A program made the position numbers and the translations under genes. Shown in pieces: positions 24,915-32,161 of a DNA stretch of 64,000 nt. This stretch comes from Lacrimispora sp. BS-2. Lineage in GTDB: Bacteria > Bacillota > Clostridia > Lachnospirales > Lachnospiraceae. Each line of letters starts with the position of its first letter. The first letter of the stretch is position 1. The stretch spans positions 992,001-1,056,000 of the forward strand of contig NZ_CP157940.1 of NCBI RefSeq assembly GCF_040207125.1, given 5' to 3'. A model generated the notes under the pieces. It saw nothing but the letters and a program-made list of their open reading frames with translations, ran no database searches and was not told the DNA's origin.

Positions 24915-25886
24915 TTGAAAGACAGAATTTATTTATTGCCGGAGGCCGGAAGGTTTTATAAAGCAAACCTTCACAGCCATACGGTCATATCAGATGGAAA
25001 AATGACGCCGGAAGAGGCCAAGGAAAACTATAAGAAGCATGGGTATCAGATTATGGCCTTTACGGATCACAGGATCTACCGGAACCATGAAGAATTAAAC
25101 GATGAGGAATTCCTGGCCCTTGCTGCTGTAGAGGTGGACATCAATGAGATAAGCCCGGACAGACTGCGTCCGGAAGATAAGACGTATCATATTAATTTGT
25201 ACGATACGAAGCCCGGATATGAGCGGGCCAGAAAAGAACAGGGAATCTGCCCGGAATGCAAGTATGGGGACTTTGATTATATTAACGGATATCTGGAAGA
25301 GATGAAAAAACTGGGGTTTCTCCCCTGCTATAACCATCCTTACTGGTCCCTGCAGAACTACAACGATTATAAAGGCCTAAACGGGCTTTTTGCCATGGAA
25401 ATCTATAATTACGGCTGTGAGCATGACGGACTGTACGGTTATAATCCTCAGGCCTATGATGAAATGCTTCGCCTGGGCAAACAGCTGTGGTGCCTGGCAA
25501 CAGACGATAATCACAACGGCCATCCGTTTGATAATCCTCTGTGCGATTCTTTTGGAGGCTTTAACATGATAAAGGCGGAAAGCCTAAGCTATGACGCAGT
25601 TATAAATGGGCTGGTAAAAGGCCATTTCTACAGCTCCATGGGGCCGGAGATAAAAGAGCTTTATGTGGAGGGCAAAGAGCTGGTGGTAAAGACCGGGCCG
25701 GTTCAGGCTATCTGTGGGATCACGGACACCACCAGATCCTGCCGCAGAGCTGCCGTACAGGGAGAACCCCTTACAGAAGCAAGGTTCCTTCTTCAAGGGA
25801 ACGAAACCTATATCCGTGTGGAATGTAAGGATGAGAAGGGGCTTTTTGCCTGCAGCAATGCCTATTTTCTTTCCAATCTGGAGTGA
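24915..25886 (+). CDS. PHP-domain phosphoesterase (paralogue 2)
   Basis: A 323-residue paralogue of the protein encoded at 22586. The PHP residues are conserved: ANLHSHTVISDGKMTPEEA with the HxH pair, MAFTDHRIYR, and PCYNHPYWSLQNYNDY. LATDDNHNGHPFDNPLCDSF and FYSSMGPEIKELYVEGKELV follow. I place the start at TTG 24915, eight bases after GGGAGG. This aligns with the paralogue's start, whereas longer readings run through the P-like repeat at 24868. It is probably the last gene of the transporter trio. A terminator lies at 26011. Confidence 0.85.
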   Translation: MKDRIYLLPEAGRFYKANLHSHTVISDGKMTPEEAKENYKKHGYQIMAFTDHRIYRNHEELNDEEFLALAAVEVDINEISPDRLRPEDKTYHINLYDTKPGYERARKEQGICPECKYGDFDYINGYLEEMKKLGFLPCYNHPYWSLQNYNDYKGLNGLFAMEIYNYGCEHDGLYGYNPQAYDEMLRLGKQLWCLATDDNHNGHPFDNPLCDSFGGFNMIKAESLSYDAVINGLVKGHFYSSMGPEIKELYVEGKELVVKTGPVQAICGITDTTRSCRRAAVQGEPLTEARFLLQGNETYIRVECKDEKGLFACSNAYFLSNLE

Positions 25887-26010
25887 CTCTGAGTACCACA
25901 GAGGCAGCCCATTTGATAATGCGTCCATTTTCCCGGACTTTATAGTAAATAACATCCATAAACACAAAGGGATTATTTGTTGAAATTGTAAGTTACAATT
26001 TCCAGGATAA

Positions 26011-26070
26011 AAAGTTCCTTTCCGATGAGAATTCCGTTATGAATTTCTTATTGGAAAGGAACTTTTTTTA
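26011..26070 (+). terminator. intrinsic terminator
   Basis: AAAGTTCCTTTCC (26011-26023) pairs with GGAAAGGAACTTT (26053-26065), followed by a T run. The 29-nt loop is long, but the stem is perfect. Confidence 0.75.
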
Positions 26071-26079
26071 ATTTAGCAA

Positions 26080-26214
26080 TTGCATCCAGAAGTAAGTAAT
26101 CGATTTACCTGGCAGTGGGAGAGATACAGCCGAAGAAAGAGGGGCTATTATTGGAATTGGAAGGAGGCTCAGGCAAAATTCTGGCTTAATTACATTGAGG
26201 ATATGCAAAAATGA
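26080..26214 (+). pseudogene. possible gene remnant, unrecognised
   Basis: A frame after TAG 26074 reads 44 aromatic- and arginine-rich residues (TTG start possible) that include WQWERYSRRKRGYYWNWKE, then a TGA. The composition looks protein-like rather than random, but there is no ribosome binding site and no recognised family. The rest of the 25887-26325 gap holds only a terminator and the osmC promoter. Confidence 0.25.
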
Positions 26215-26245
26215 TAAATAAATAAAATATATACTTAGCTAACTA

Positions 26246-26274
26246 TTGATTTTTGTATTGCAACATGTTATATT
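26246..26274 (+). promoter_or_regulatory. promoter of the osmC operon with palindromic motif
   Basis: TTGATT (26246-26251), a 17-bp spacer and TATATT (26269-26274). The self-complementary AACATGTT (26262-26269) overlaps the -10 end, and TAACAAGTTA lies just downstream. Both could be operator half-sites for the MarR protein encoded at 29523. Confidence 0.6.
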
Positions 26275-26325
26275 ATTAACAAGTTAAAATTATTATCCAA
26301 TACTTATTAAAAAGGAGATGGCATT

Positions 26326-26766
26326 ATGTTGACGACTTTTAAAGCAACAGCTAAAACATTACCTGAAGGCTTACAGGTAGAAACAAATTCAAGAGGTTTT
26401 AAAATCCTTCTTGACGAGCCGGAAGATCTGGGTGGTACGGATACTGCTATGAACCCTGTGGAAGCCCTGTTATGTGCTCTGGGCGCATGCCAGTCCATCG
26501 TAGCAAAAGCATTTGCGGCTGCCCACAATATTACTTTTGAGGAATTCCATGTTGAGCTGGAAGGGGATCTTGATCCGGATGGATTTATGGGACTGGCAGA
26601 TGTAAGAAATGGTTTTCAGGAGATTCGTTTTGTAATGCACTTTAAAACAAACGAACCAAAAGAAAAAATAGAAGAGTTTGCAAAATTTATTGAGAATACC
26701 TGCCCTGTAGGTGATTGCTTATCTAACGGTGTAAAATTAGTTTTATCCGGTGTGGCAATTGATTAA
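26326..26766 (+). CDS. OsmC-family peroxiredoxin-like protein
   Basis: A 146-residue OsmC/Ohr-superfamily protein that would reduce organic hydroperoxides through a reactive Cys pair. NPVEALLCALGACQS (Cys50, Cys55) occupies the place of the peroxidatic Cys helix, and ENTCPVGDCLSNGV (Cys126, Cys131) the place of the resolving Cys. GGTDTAMNPVE is the usual lead-in. AAGGAG precedes the ATG. The gene heads a cluster with a lipoyl-Lpd fusion, lipoate ligase and a MarR regulator. Ohr proteins are known to be re-reduced by dihydrolipoamide, so the next two genes may be its dedicated reductant. Confidence 0.9.
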   Translation: MLTTFKATAKTLPEGLQVETNSRGFKILLDEPEDLGGTDTAMNPVEALLCALGACQSIVAKAFAAAHNITFEEFHVELEGDLDPDGFMGLADVRNGFQEIRFVMHFKTNEPKEKIEEFAKFIENTCPVGDCLSNGVKLVLSGVAID

Positions 26767-26780
26767 ATAGTATTGAAAGG

Positions 26781-26815
26781 AAAAAGAGCCTATCTTATAA
26801 AATTGGCTCTTTTTC
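26781..26815 (+). terminator. hairpin/attenuator between osmC and lpd
   Basis: AAAAAGAGCC (26781-26790) pairs with GGCTCTTTTT (26805-26814), then CTATAG. It probably causes partial termination, so that osmC is made in excess over the downstream genes. Confidence 0.65.
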
Positions 26816-26835
26816 TATAGAAAAGGAGAAAACTT

Positions 26836-28518
26836 ATGCTTATTAAAATGTCAATAATTCCTGGTGGAAAAATGGGCAAGGTAGGTAAAATCAATGTGAA
26901 AACAGGCGATAAGATCGCTGCCGGTGATATACTTGTGCAAGTTGAAACAGCCAAAGGAAACCGCCAGATTAAAGCCGCATCAGATGGAACTGTTTGTAAA
27001 ATATTATGTGAAGAGGGCATGGACATTGCATCAAATGCTGATATGTTTGAGATCGCTGAGGATTCTGCAGATAAAGAAGCCACGGCAGCAAATTGTGATT
27101 GCGCCTCACAGGGAGCCGCTAAAGAAGCGACTGCCGATTTACTTATAATAGGTGCTGGTCCCGGCGGATATGTAGCCGCTATTTATGCTGCTAAAAACGG
27201 CTTAAAAGTTACTCTGGTTGAGCAATCAGCATTAGGCGGCACCTGTCTTAATGTGGGCTGCATTCCTACAAAAGCCCTTGTTAAGTCTGCAGAAGTCTGC
27301 CACAATGTAATGAATGCGTCAGTCTTTGGGATTGAGGCAGGGGGCCCGATTTCAGTAAATATGAAACAGGTAATTGACCGCAAGGATAAGATAAAAGACA
27401 GACTTGTTTCCGGAATTGATTTTCTTATGAAAAAAAATGAAATCAATGTAATTTCCGGCCAGGCATCATTTATGGATAAAAACACAATAACAATAAAAGG
27501 CCAGGAAAATTATATCATAAAGGCACAAAATATTATTGTAGCAACAGGTTCAAAAATTTCAAACATTGCCATTCCGGGTATCGAACTTCCTTTTGTTCTG
27601 AACAGCACAACAGCGTTATCTGATTGTAAGCTTCCTAAATCCATAACCATTATTGGCGGTGGCGTAATCGGAATGGAATTTGCATTTATTTATAAAAACT
27701 TCGGTGTTGATGTCCATGTGATTGAATTTATGGACCGGCTGCTGACCATGGTCGACAGTGATATTTCAAAGGAGCTGCAGGATATGGCAGAAGAAAGTAA
27801 CATTCACATTCACACCGGTTCAAAGGTCAAGAAAATTCAAAGTTCCATCGATGGTATGGCAGTTGTTACCTATGAAAACAATGCCGGGGAACATTTAGTG
27901 GTAAGTGAAAAGGTATTGGTGGCTATTGGCAGAGAGCCTAATCTGGATGGATTATCCATTGAAAAGAGTGGTGTTTTGTTAAACGAAAACGGAAGAGGGA
28001 TCCAGGTAGATCATTCCATGCGTACAAATATTGACAATATTTATGCAATTGGAGATGTGACAAATATCATTCAACTGGCTCACGTAGCTTCCCATCAGGG
28101 GATTATTGCTATTGATAATATATTAGGAAAGCATAAAGAAATGAATTATTCAGCAGTCCCTAATGTAATATTTACTTCACCGGAAATCGCAAGTGTGGGC
28201 ATGGGGGAAGACGAAGCAAAAATCAAAGGCATTGACATGGAAATAAGTAAATTTTCCTTTGCCGGAAACGGAAAAGCTTTGACCATGAATGAGGCGCGGG
28301 GGTTTATAAAACTGATCAAAAACAAGGTGACGGGAAAAATAATAGGCGGGTCAGTAATAGGCGCCGATGCTTCTTCTTTAATCAGCTCATTGACACTAGG
28401 GATTGCCAATGGATTTACTGAAAAAGAAATCACTGAAACCATATTCCCACACCCTACTACCAGTGAAACCATTCATGAAGCCGCACTGGATTTTGGAATT
28501 GGAGCCTTGCATCAATAA
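26836..28518 (+). CDS. lpdA: lipoyl-domain / dihydrolipoamide dehydrogenase fusion
   Basis: A 560-residue flavoprotein with its own lipoyl carrier. Residues 1-78 are a biotinyl/lipoyl domain with the modifiable lysine at K40 in VETAKGNRQ. This is ETAK rather than the common ETDK. After a short Ala-rich linker comes the E3 enzyme: FAD-binding IIGAGPGGYVAAIYAAK (GxGxxG 106-111), redox disulfide C137/C142 in GGTCLNVGCIPTKAL, NAD-binding IIGGGVIGMEFAF, and the catalytic pair H539/E544 in HPTTSET. It would pass electrons from NADH to the lipoyl arm. No E1 or E2 2-oxoacid dehydrogenase gene or glycine-cleavage gene is nearby. The stop overlaps the lplA ATG by one base. Confidence 0.93.
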   Translation: MLIKMSIIPGGKMGKVGKINVKTGDKIAAGDILVQVETAKGNRQIKAASDGTVCKILCEEGMDIASNADMFEIAEDSADKEATAANCDCASQGAAKEATADLLIIGAGPGGYVAAIYAAKNGLKVTLVEQSALGGTCLNVGCIPTKALVKSAEVCHNVMNASVFGIEAGGPISVNMKQVIDRKDKIKDRLVSGIDFLMKKNEINVISGQASFMDKNTITIKGQENYIIKAQNIIVATGSKISNIAIPGIELPFVLNSTTALSDCKLPKSITIIGGGVIGMEFAFIYKNFGVDVHVIEFMDRLLTMVDSDISKELQDMAEESNIHIHTGSKVKKIQSSIDGMAVVTYENNAGEHLVVSEKVLVAIGREPNLDGLSIEKSGVLLNENGRGIQVDHSMRTNIDNIYAIGDVTNIIQLAHVASHQGIIAIDNILGKHKEMNYSAVPNVIFTSPEIASVGMGEDEAKIKGIDMEISKFSFAGNGKALTMNEARGFIKLIKNKVTGKIIGGSVIGADASSLISSLTLGIANGFTEKEITETIFPHPTTSETIHEAALDFGIGALHQ

Positions 28519-29438
28519 TGAAAAAAATAGTAATATCCGAAGAATTTGATCCCTGTTTTAATATAGCTGCAGAGCATCAGCTGTTTTTATCCTCCCAGGA
28601 AGATATCCATCTGTTTTTATGGCAAAACGATTCTTCTGTCATTATAGGAAGGAACCAGAACCTGTATGCAGAATGCAATCTGGGTTACTTAAGGGAACAT
28701 AACGTAAAAGCAGTCCGCAGGTTTTCCGGGGGCGGTGCGGTGTACCATGATAAAGGCAATGTTAATTTTACTTTTATTACAAAAGAGGCATCAGCCGGCC
28801 AGGATCACTTTATCAAGCTCATACAGTCTGCAATGCAGCGGCTTGGGATCGACTGCGAATTTAGCGGCAGAAATGATTTATTATTCAAAGACCGAAAATT
28901 TTCCGGTCATGCATATTATACGGACGGCGATAATTACATGTATCATGGTACGGTTATGGTCAATGTAAATTTTGAGCAGTTGGAAAATGCCCTTACACCG
29001 TCAAAAATAAAGTTAAAGTCCAAAGGGGTGGAATCCGTAAGGAGCAGAGTCATAAATCTATCAGAAATAAACAGTGAAATCACTGCACAGTCAGTTATTC
29101 AGGCATTTATTGAGACCTTTGAATGCAAAAATATTGAATATATTAATAAAAATAATTTCCAGCCGCCATTAGAGAAAATCCTCTCCTCTGACAATTGGAT
29201 GTTTGCCCAGTCACCTAAATTTGATGTGGAGCTGGAACGTAACTATTCATTTGGAAATATGTCTGTGTATATCTCAATCGCTGATGACATGATTCAAAAT
29301 GTAAAAATAAGCACTGACAGCCTGAAGCTTTATGATTTTAAAGCCTGTGAAAAGGAACTGTATCAAACCCACTATAATGAACAGGCGGTATGGGACTGTA
29401 TAGAGAGGTACCTCTCGAATCATCTTGAATTTTCATAA
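28518..29438 (+). CDS. lplA: lipoate--protein ligase
   Basis: A 306-residue ligase that attaches lipoate to a carrier-domain lysine using ATP. NIAAEHQLFLS, FLWQNDSSVIIGRNQNLYAE, and VRRFSGGGAVYHDKGNVNFTFI (the RRxSGGGAVYHDxGNxN signature) are diagnostic. NDLLFKDRKFSGHAYY and MYHGTVMVNVNFEQL follow, and a C-terminal accessory domain completes the usual length. Overlap with lpd implies translational coupling, and the lipoyl domain fused to Lpd is its probable substrate. Confidence 0.94.
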   Translation: MKKIVISEEFDPCFNIAAEHQLFLSSQEDIHLFLWQNDSSVIIGRNQNLYAECNLGYLREHNVKAVRRFSGGGAVYHDKGNVNFTFITKEASAGQDHFIKLIQSAMQRLGIDCEFSGRNDLLFKDRKFSGHAYYTDGDNYMYHGTVMVNVNFEQLENALTPSKIKLKSKGVESVRSRVINLSEINSEITAQSVIQAFIETFECKNIEYINKNNFQPPLEKILSSDNWMFAQSPKFDVELERNYSFGNMSVYISIADDMIQNVKISTDSLKLYDFKACEKELYQTHYNEQAVWDCIERYLSNHLEFS

Positions 29439-29463
29439 TATAAGGAAAAGATTTTGAAAAACA

Positions 29464-29492
29464 TTGTGCACCAGGTAGTTTTATGTTAATAT
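29464..29492 (+). promoter_or_regulatory. promoter of the marR gene
   Basis: TTGTGC (29464-29469), a 17-bp spacer and TAATAT (29487-29492), about 30 bp before the start codon. Confidence 0.5.
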
Positions 29493-29522
29493 ATGATATA
29501 AAAAAATCAGATGGTGAGTATT

Positions 29523-29957
29523 ATGTTTAATTTAGATGATTGTATTGCTTTTGTTACTTGTAAAGGTGCAAAGGATTTAGCAGATTCTTTAGAAAAGAGG
29601 CTGAATAATTTTAATATAACAAGAAGCCAATGGATTGCATTATATTATATCAAAAATAATAATATGATCACCCAAAAGCAGTTGGCCGATAAAATGTCTC
29701 TAAAAGAACCTAGTGTTGTAAGGTTAATAGATAAAATGGAAAGGTATGGCTGGGTCAACCGCATCAGCAGCAACGATGACAAAAGAATGAAATTTTTAAT
29801 TTTAACCGATAGCGGCAAAGAAATTGAAACAGCCATGCTGGATGTTGCAGAAAAATTTAAATCTGATGTGCTTAACGGCATATCTTTTGAAGACCTGGAT
29901 GTATTTAAATCAACACTTAACAAAATGCTTGAAAATATTGAGGATGACAGCAAATAA
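29523..29957 (+). CDS. MarR-family transcriptional regulator
   Basis: A 144-residue winged-helix regulator. SQWIALYYIKNNNMITQKQL, LADKMSLKEPSVVRLIDKME (recognition helix) and YGWVNRISSNDDKRMKFLIL (wing) follow the MarR pattern. The N-terminal helix holds two cysteines (DDCIAFVTCKG), near where peroxide-sensing OhrR proteins have their reactive Cys. Together with the osmC gene at the head of the cluster, this suggests a thiol-based sensor controlling it. The ATG at 29523 follows GGTGAG. An ATG at 29511 would add four residues. Confidence 0.9.
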   Translation: MFNLDDCIAFVTCKGAKDLADSLEKRLNNFNITRSQWIALYYIKNNNMITQKQLADKMSLKEPSVVRLIDKMERYGWVNRISSNDDKRMKFLILTDSGKEIETAMLDVAEKFKSDVLNGISFEDLDVFKSTLNKMLENIEDDSK

Positions 29958-30010
29958 CAAACCCTTCAGCCTCTTCAAGGTGCAACAGGGAAATTTACAG
30001 GGGTAATGCA

Positions 30011-30036
30011 GGCCGCCAGCTTAGCTGGCGGCCTTG
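30011..30036 (+). terminator. intrinsic terminator after marR
   Basis: GGCCGCCAGC (30011-30020) and GCTGGCGGCC (30024-30033) form a perfect 10-bp stem with a TTA loop. The following T tract is weak (TTGACTTTG). Confidence 0.7.
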
Positions 30037-30127
30037 ACTTTGCCCTATTATAATCCGCACAATCTAATATCAAAGTCTTTCCACCTTAAAAAGCAATAAA
30101 CAAATTTAAATATACATAAAAACAAAA

Positions 30128-30156
30128 TTGAAAAAAATTCTCATCTATGTTATGAT
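30128..30156 (+). promoter_or_regulatory. promoter of the hydrogenase-maturation operon
   Basis: TTGAAA (30128-30133), a 17-bp spacer and TATGAT (30151-30156). Transcription would begin near 30163 and give a leader of about 140 nt. Confidence 0.6.
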
Positions 30157-30162
30157 AATAAT

Positions 30163-30258
30163 ATAACAGCATCCTGACACCAAAAACACAGTTTGAAGTA
30201 GAAGGTTCGGCATATGAGGAGTCTTTGATTTGCCGCGTCTTGATGGCGTGGTTTTTTG
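30163..30258 (+). promoter_or_regulatory. structured leader ending in a terminator-like hairpin
   Basis: CCGCGTC (30233-30239), loop TTGAT, GGCGTGG (30245-30251) and six T residues form an intrinsic terminator well upstream of the first gene (start 30306). The preceding 70 nt contain GTTTGAAGTAGAAGG and TTCGGCATATGAGGAG and could hold an aptamer or antiterminator. A short stand-alone RNA is an alternative reading. I do not recognise a known riboswitch class. Confidence 0.45.
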
Positions 30259-30305
30259 CGTTAAGAAAGCATTCATTGCCTGGATAAAAGAACGGAGGAA
30301 GAAGC

Positions 30306-30557
30306 ATGGAAACGAGAATTGCCGTAATCGGTATTGTTGTAGAGGAGGAAGAATCTGTGGAACTGCTCAATGAAATCCTTCATGAATACCGGGAGTATAT
30401 CATCGGCCGCATGGGAATCCCCTATCCGAAAAAGCAGGTAAGCATCATAAGCATTGCTGTGGATGCGCCTCAGAGCATCATTTCCGCACTGACCGGAAAG
30501 ATCGGGAAATTAAAGGGAGTCAGCTCCAAGACGGCCTATCAGGGAGTGAAGAGTTAA
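30306..30557 (+). CDS. TM1266-family iron-only hydrogenase system regulator
   Basis: An 83-residue protein with an ACT-like fold. METRIAVIGIVVEEEESVELLNEILHEY runs from the start through the first strand and helix, and REYIIGRMGIPYPKKQVSII and the KLKGVSSKTAYQGV end match the small TM1266 family. Members are usually encoded beside the hydrogenase maturation genes hydE, hydF and hydG and are presumed to bind an effector. Direct regulation has not been well shown. The ribosome binding site is CGGAGGAAG. A 104-bp gap with no visible signal separates it from hydG. Confidence 0.88.
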   Translation: METRIAVIGIVVEEEESVELLNEILHEYREYIIGRMGIPYPKKQVSIISIAVDAPQSIISALTGKIGKLKGVSSKTAYQGVKS

Positions 30558-30661
30558 GAAAGATAAGGAATAAAACAGCTGTTTCCAGGGCAATAACCTG
30601 TGAAATTAATAAACCACTGACGGAAAAGCAAACGCTGACCCTAAAGAAAGGAAGAATTACT

Positions 30662-32077
30662 ATGTATGATCCGAAATCGCTGAAAGCAGAGGAATTCATT
30701 TCCCACGAAGAAATTCTTGAAACTCTTGATTATGCGGAGAAAAACAAAACCAATGTAGAACTGATTGACCAGATTATTGCAAAGGCAAGGCTGAAAAAAG
30801 GCCTGACCCATCGGGAGGCATCTGTCCTCTTAGCCTGTGATATTCCGGAAAAAATACAGGAAATCTATGATCTGGCAGAACAGATCAAAAAGGATTTCTA
30901 CGGAAGCCGCATCGTTATGTTTGCCCCTCTCTATCTTTCTAATTACTGTGTAAATGGCTGTACCTACTGTCCATACCACTTAAAAAACAAGCACATTGCC
31001 AGGAAAAAGCTGACACTGGAAGAAGTGGAAAAAGAAGTCATCGCCCTTCAGGACATGGGCCATAAGCGGCTTGCCATTGAAGCAGGTGAAGATCCTGTGA
31101 ACAATCCCATCGAATACATCCTGGATTGCGTTAAAACCATATATTCCATCAAACATAAAAACGGCGCCATCCGCCGGGTCAATATAAACATTGCGGCAAC
31201 TACGGTAGAAAATTACCGGAAGCTGAAAGAGGCAGAGATCGGGACCTATATTCTCTTTCAGGAAACCTACCACAAGGAAAGCTATGAAAATCTTCATCCA
31301 ACAGGACCCAAGCACGACTATGCCTACCATACTGAAGCCATGGACCGGGCCATGGAGGGCGGGATTGACGATGTAGGCCTTGGTGTCCTTTTTGGCCTGG
31401 AGCTGTACCAGTATGAATTTGCAGGACTTTTAATGCATGCAGAGCATCTGGAGGCGGCCCATGGTGTAGGACCTCATACCATTAGCCTTCCCCGTATCAA
31501 GAAAGCCGATGACATTGACCCCAATGCCTTTGACAATGGGATCGATGATGAGATATTTGCAAAGCTTTGTGCTTTGATCCGGATTTCGGTTCCTTATACC
31601 GGAATGATCGTTTCCACCAGAGAAAGCCAGAAGGTAAGAGAACAGGTGATCCGTTTGGGGGTATCCCAGATCAGCGGCGGTTCCAGAACCAGTGTTGGCG
31701 GTTACCAGGAGGAGGTCCGTCCTACAGATACAGAGCAGTTTGACGTATCGGACCAGCGTACCCTTGATGAAGTGGTCCATTGGCTCATGGATATGGGCTA
31801 TATTCCTTCTTTCTGTACGGCCTGCTACCGGGAAGGGCGTACGGGAGACCGTTTTATGAGCCTTTGCAAAAGCGGTCAGATCCAGAACTGCTGTCAGCCC
31901 AATGCCCTGATGACATTAAAAGAATATTTGATGGATTACGCTTCCGAAGATACAAAAAAAGTCGGTGAGGCCCTGATCGCAGCGGAGCTGAATCATATTC
32001 CAAAGGAAAAGGTGCGTGTGATCTGTGAAGACCATTTGAAGAATATAGAAAAAGGAATCAGGGATTTCCGTTTCTGA
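30662..32077 (+). CDS. hydG: [FeFe]-hydrogenase H-cluster radical SAM maturase HydG
   Basis: A 471-residue tyrosine lyase that makes the CO and CN ligands of the H-cluster. The radical-SAM cluster motif is CVNGCTYC (Cys96, Cys100, Cys103, CX3CX2C as in HydG/ThiH). The C-terminal CX2CX22C motif that holds the second cluster and dangler iron is complete: Cys385, Cys388 and Cys411 within SFCTACYREGRTGDRFM to QNCC. GGSRTSVGGYQEEVRP lies between. Full length, with AAGAAAGGAAG before the ATG. HydF follows. HydE is not in the window. Confidence 0.96.
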   Translation: MYDPKSLKAEEFISHEEILETLDYAEKNKTNVELIDQIIAKARLKKGLTHREASVLLACDIPEKIQEIYDLAEQIKKDFYGSRIVMFAPLYLSNYCVNGCTYCPYHLKNKHIARKKLTLEEVEKEVIALQDMGHKRLAIEAGEDPVNNPIEYILDCVKTIYSIKHKNGAIRRVNINIAATTVENYRKLKEAEIGTYILFQETYHKESYENLHPTGPKHDYAYHTEAMDRAMEGGIDDVGLGVLFGLELYQYEFAGLLMHAEHLEAAHGVGPHTISLPRIKKADDIDPNAFDNGIDDEIFAKLCALIRISVPYTGMIVSTRESQKVREQVIRLGVSQISGGSRTSVGGYQEEVRPTDTEQFDVSDQRTLDEVVHWLMDMGYIPSFCTACYREGRTGDRFMSLCKSGQIQNCCQPNALMTLKEYLMDYASEDTKKVGEALIAAELNHIPKEKVRVICEDHLKNIEKGIRDFRF

Positions 32078-32088
32078 TCCCGGAGGCA

Positions 32089-32122
32089 GCCGCCAAGGTT
32101 AAGCAAGCCTGATTTTGGCGGC
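32089..32122 (+). other. stem-loop between hydG and hydF
   Basis: GCCGCCAA (32089-32096) pairs with TTGGCGGC (32115-32122) around an 18-nt loop. There is no T run, so it is more likely an RNA processing or stability element than a terminator. Confidence 0.5.
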
Positions 32123-32161
32123 GGCCATGGCGAAAGTTGACGGTAGGAAGAGGTGACAGGT

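Noticed and set aside
26767..26835. End of the osmC transcription unit at the hairpin
   Set aside because: No new promoter is visible before lpd, and the hairpin lies only 14 bp after the stop and 21 bp before lpd. Partial termination is more likely than a full operon end.
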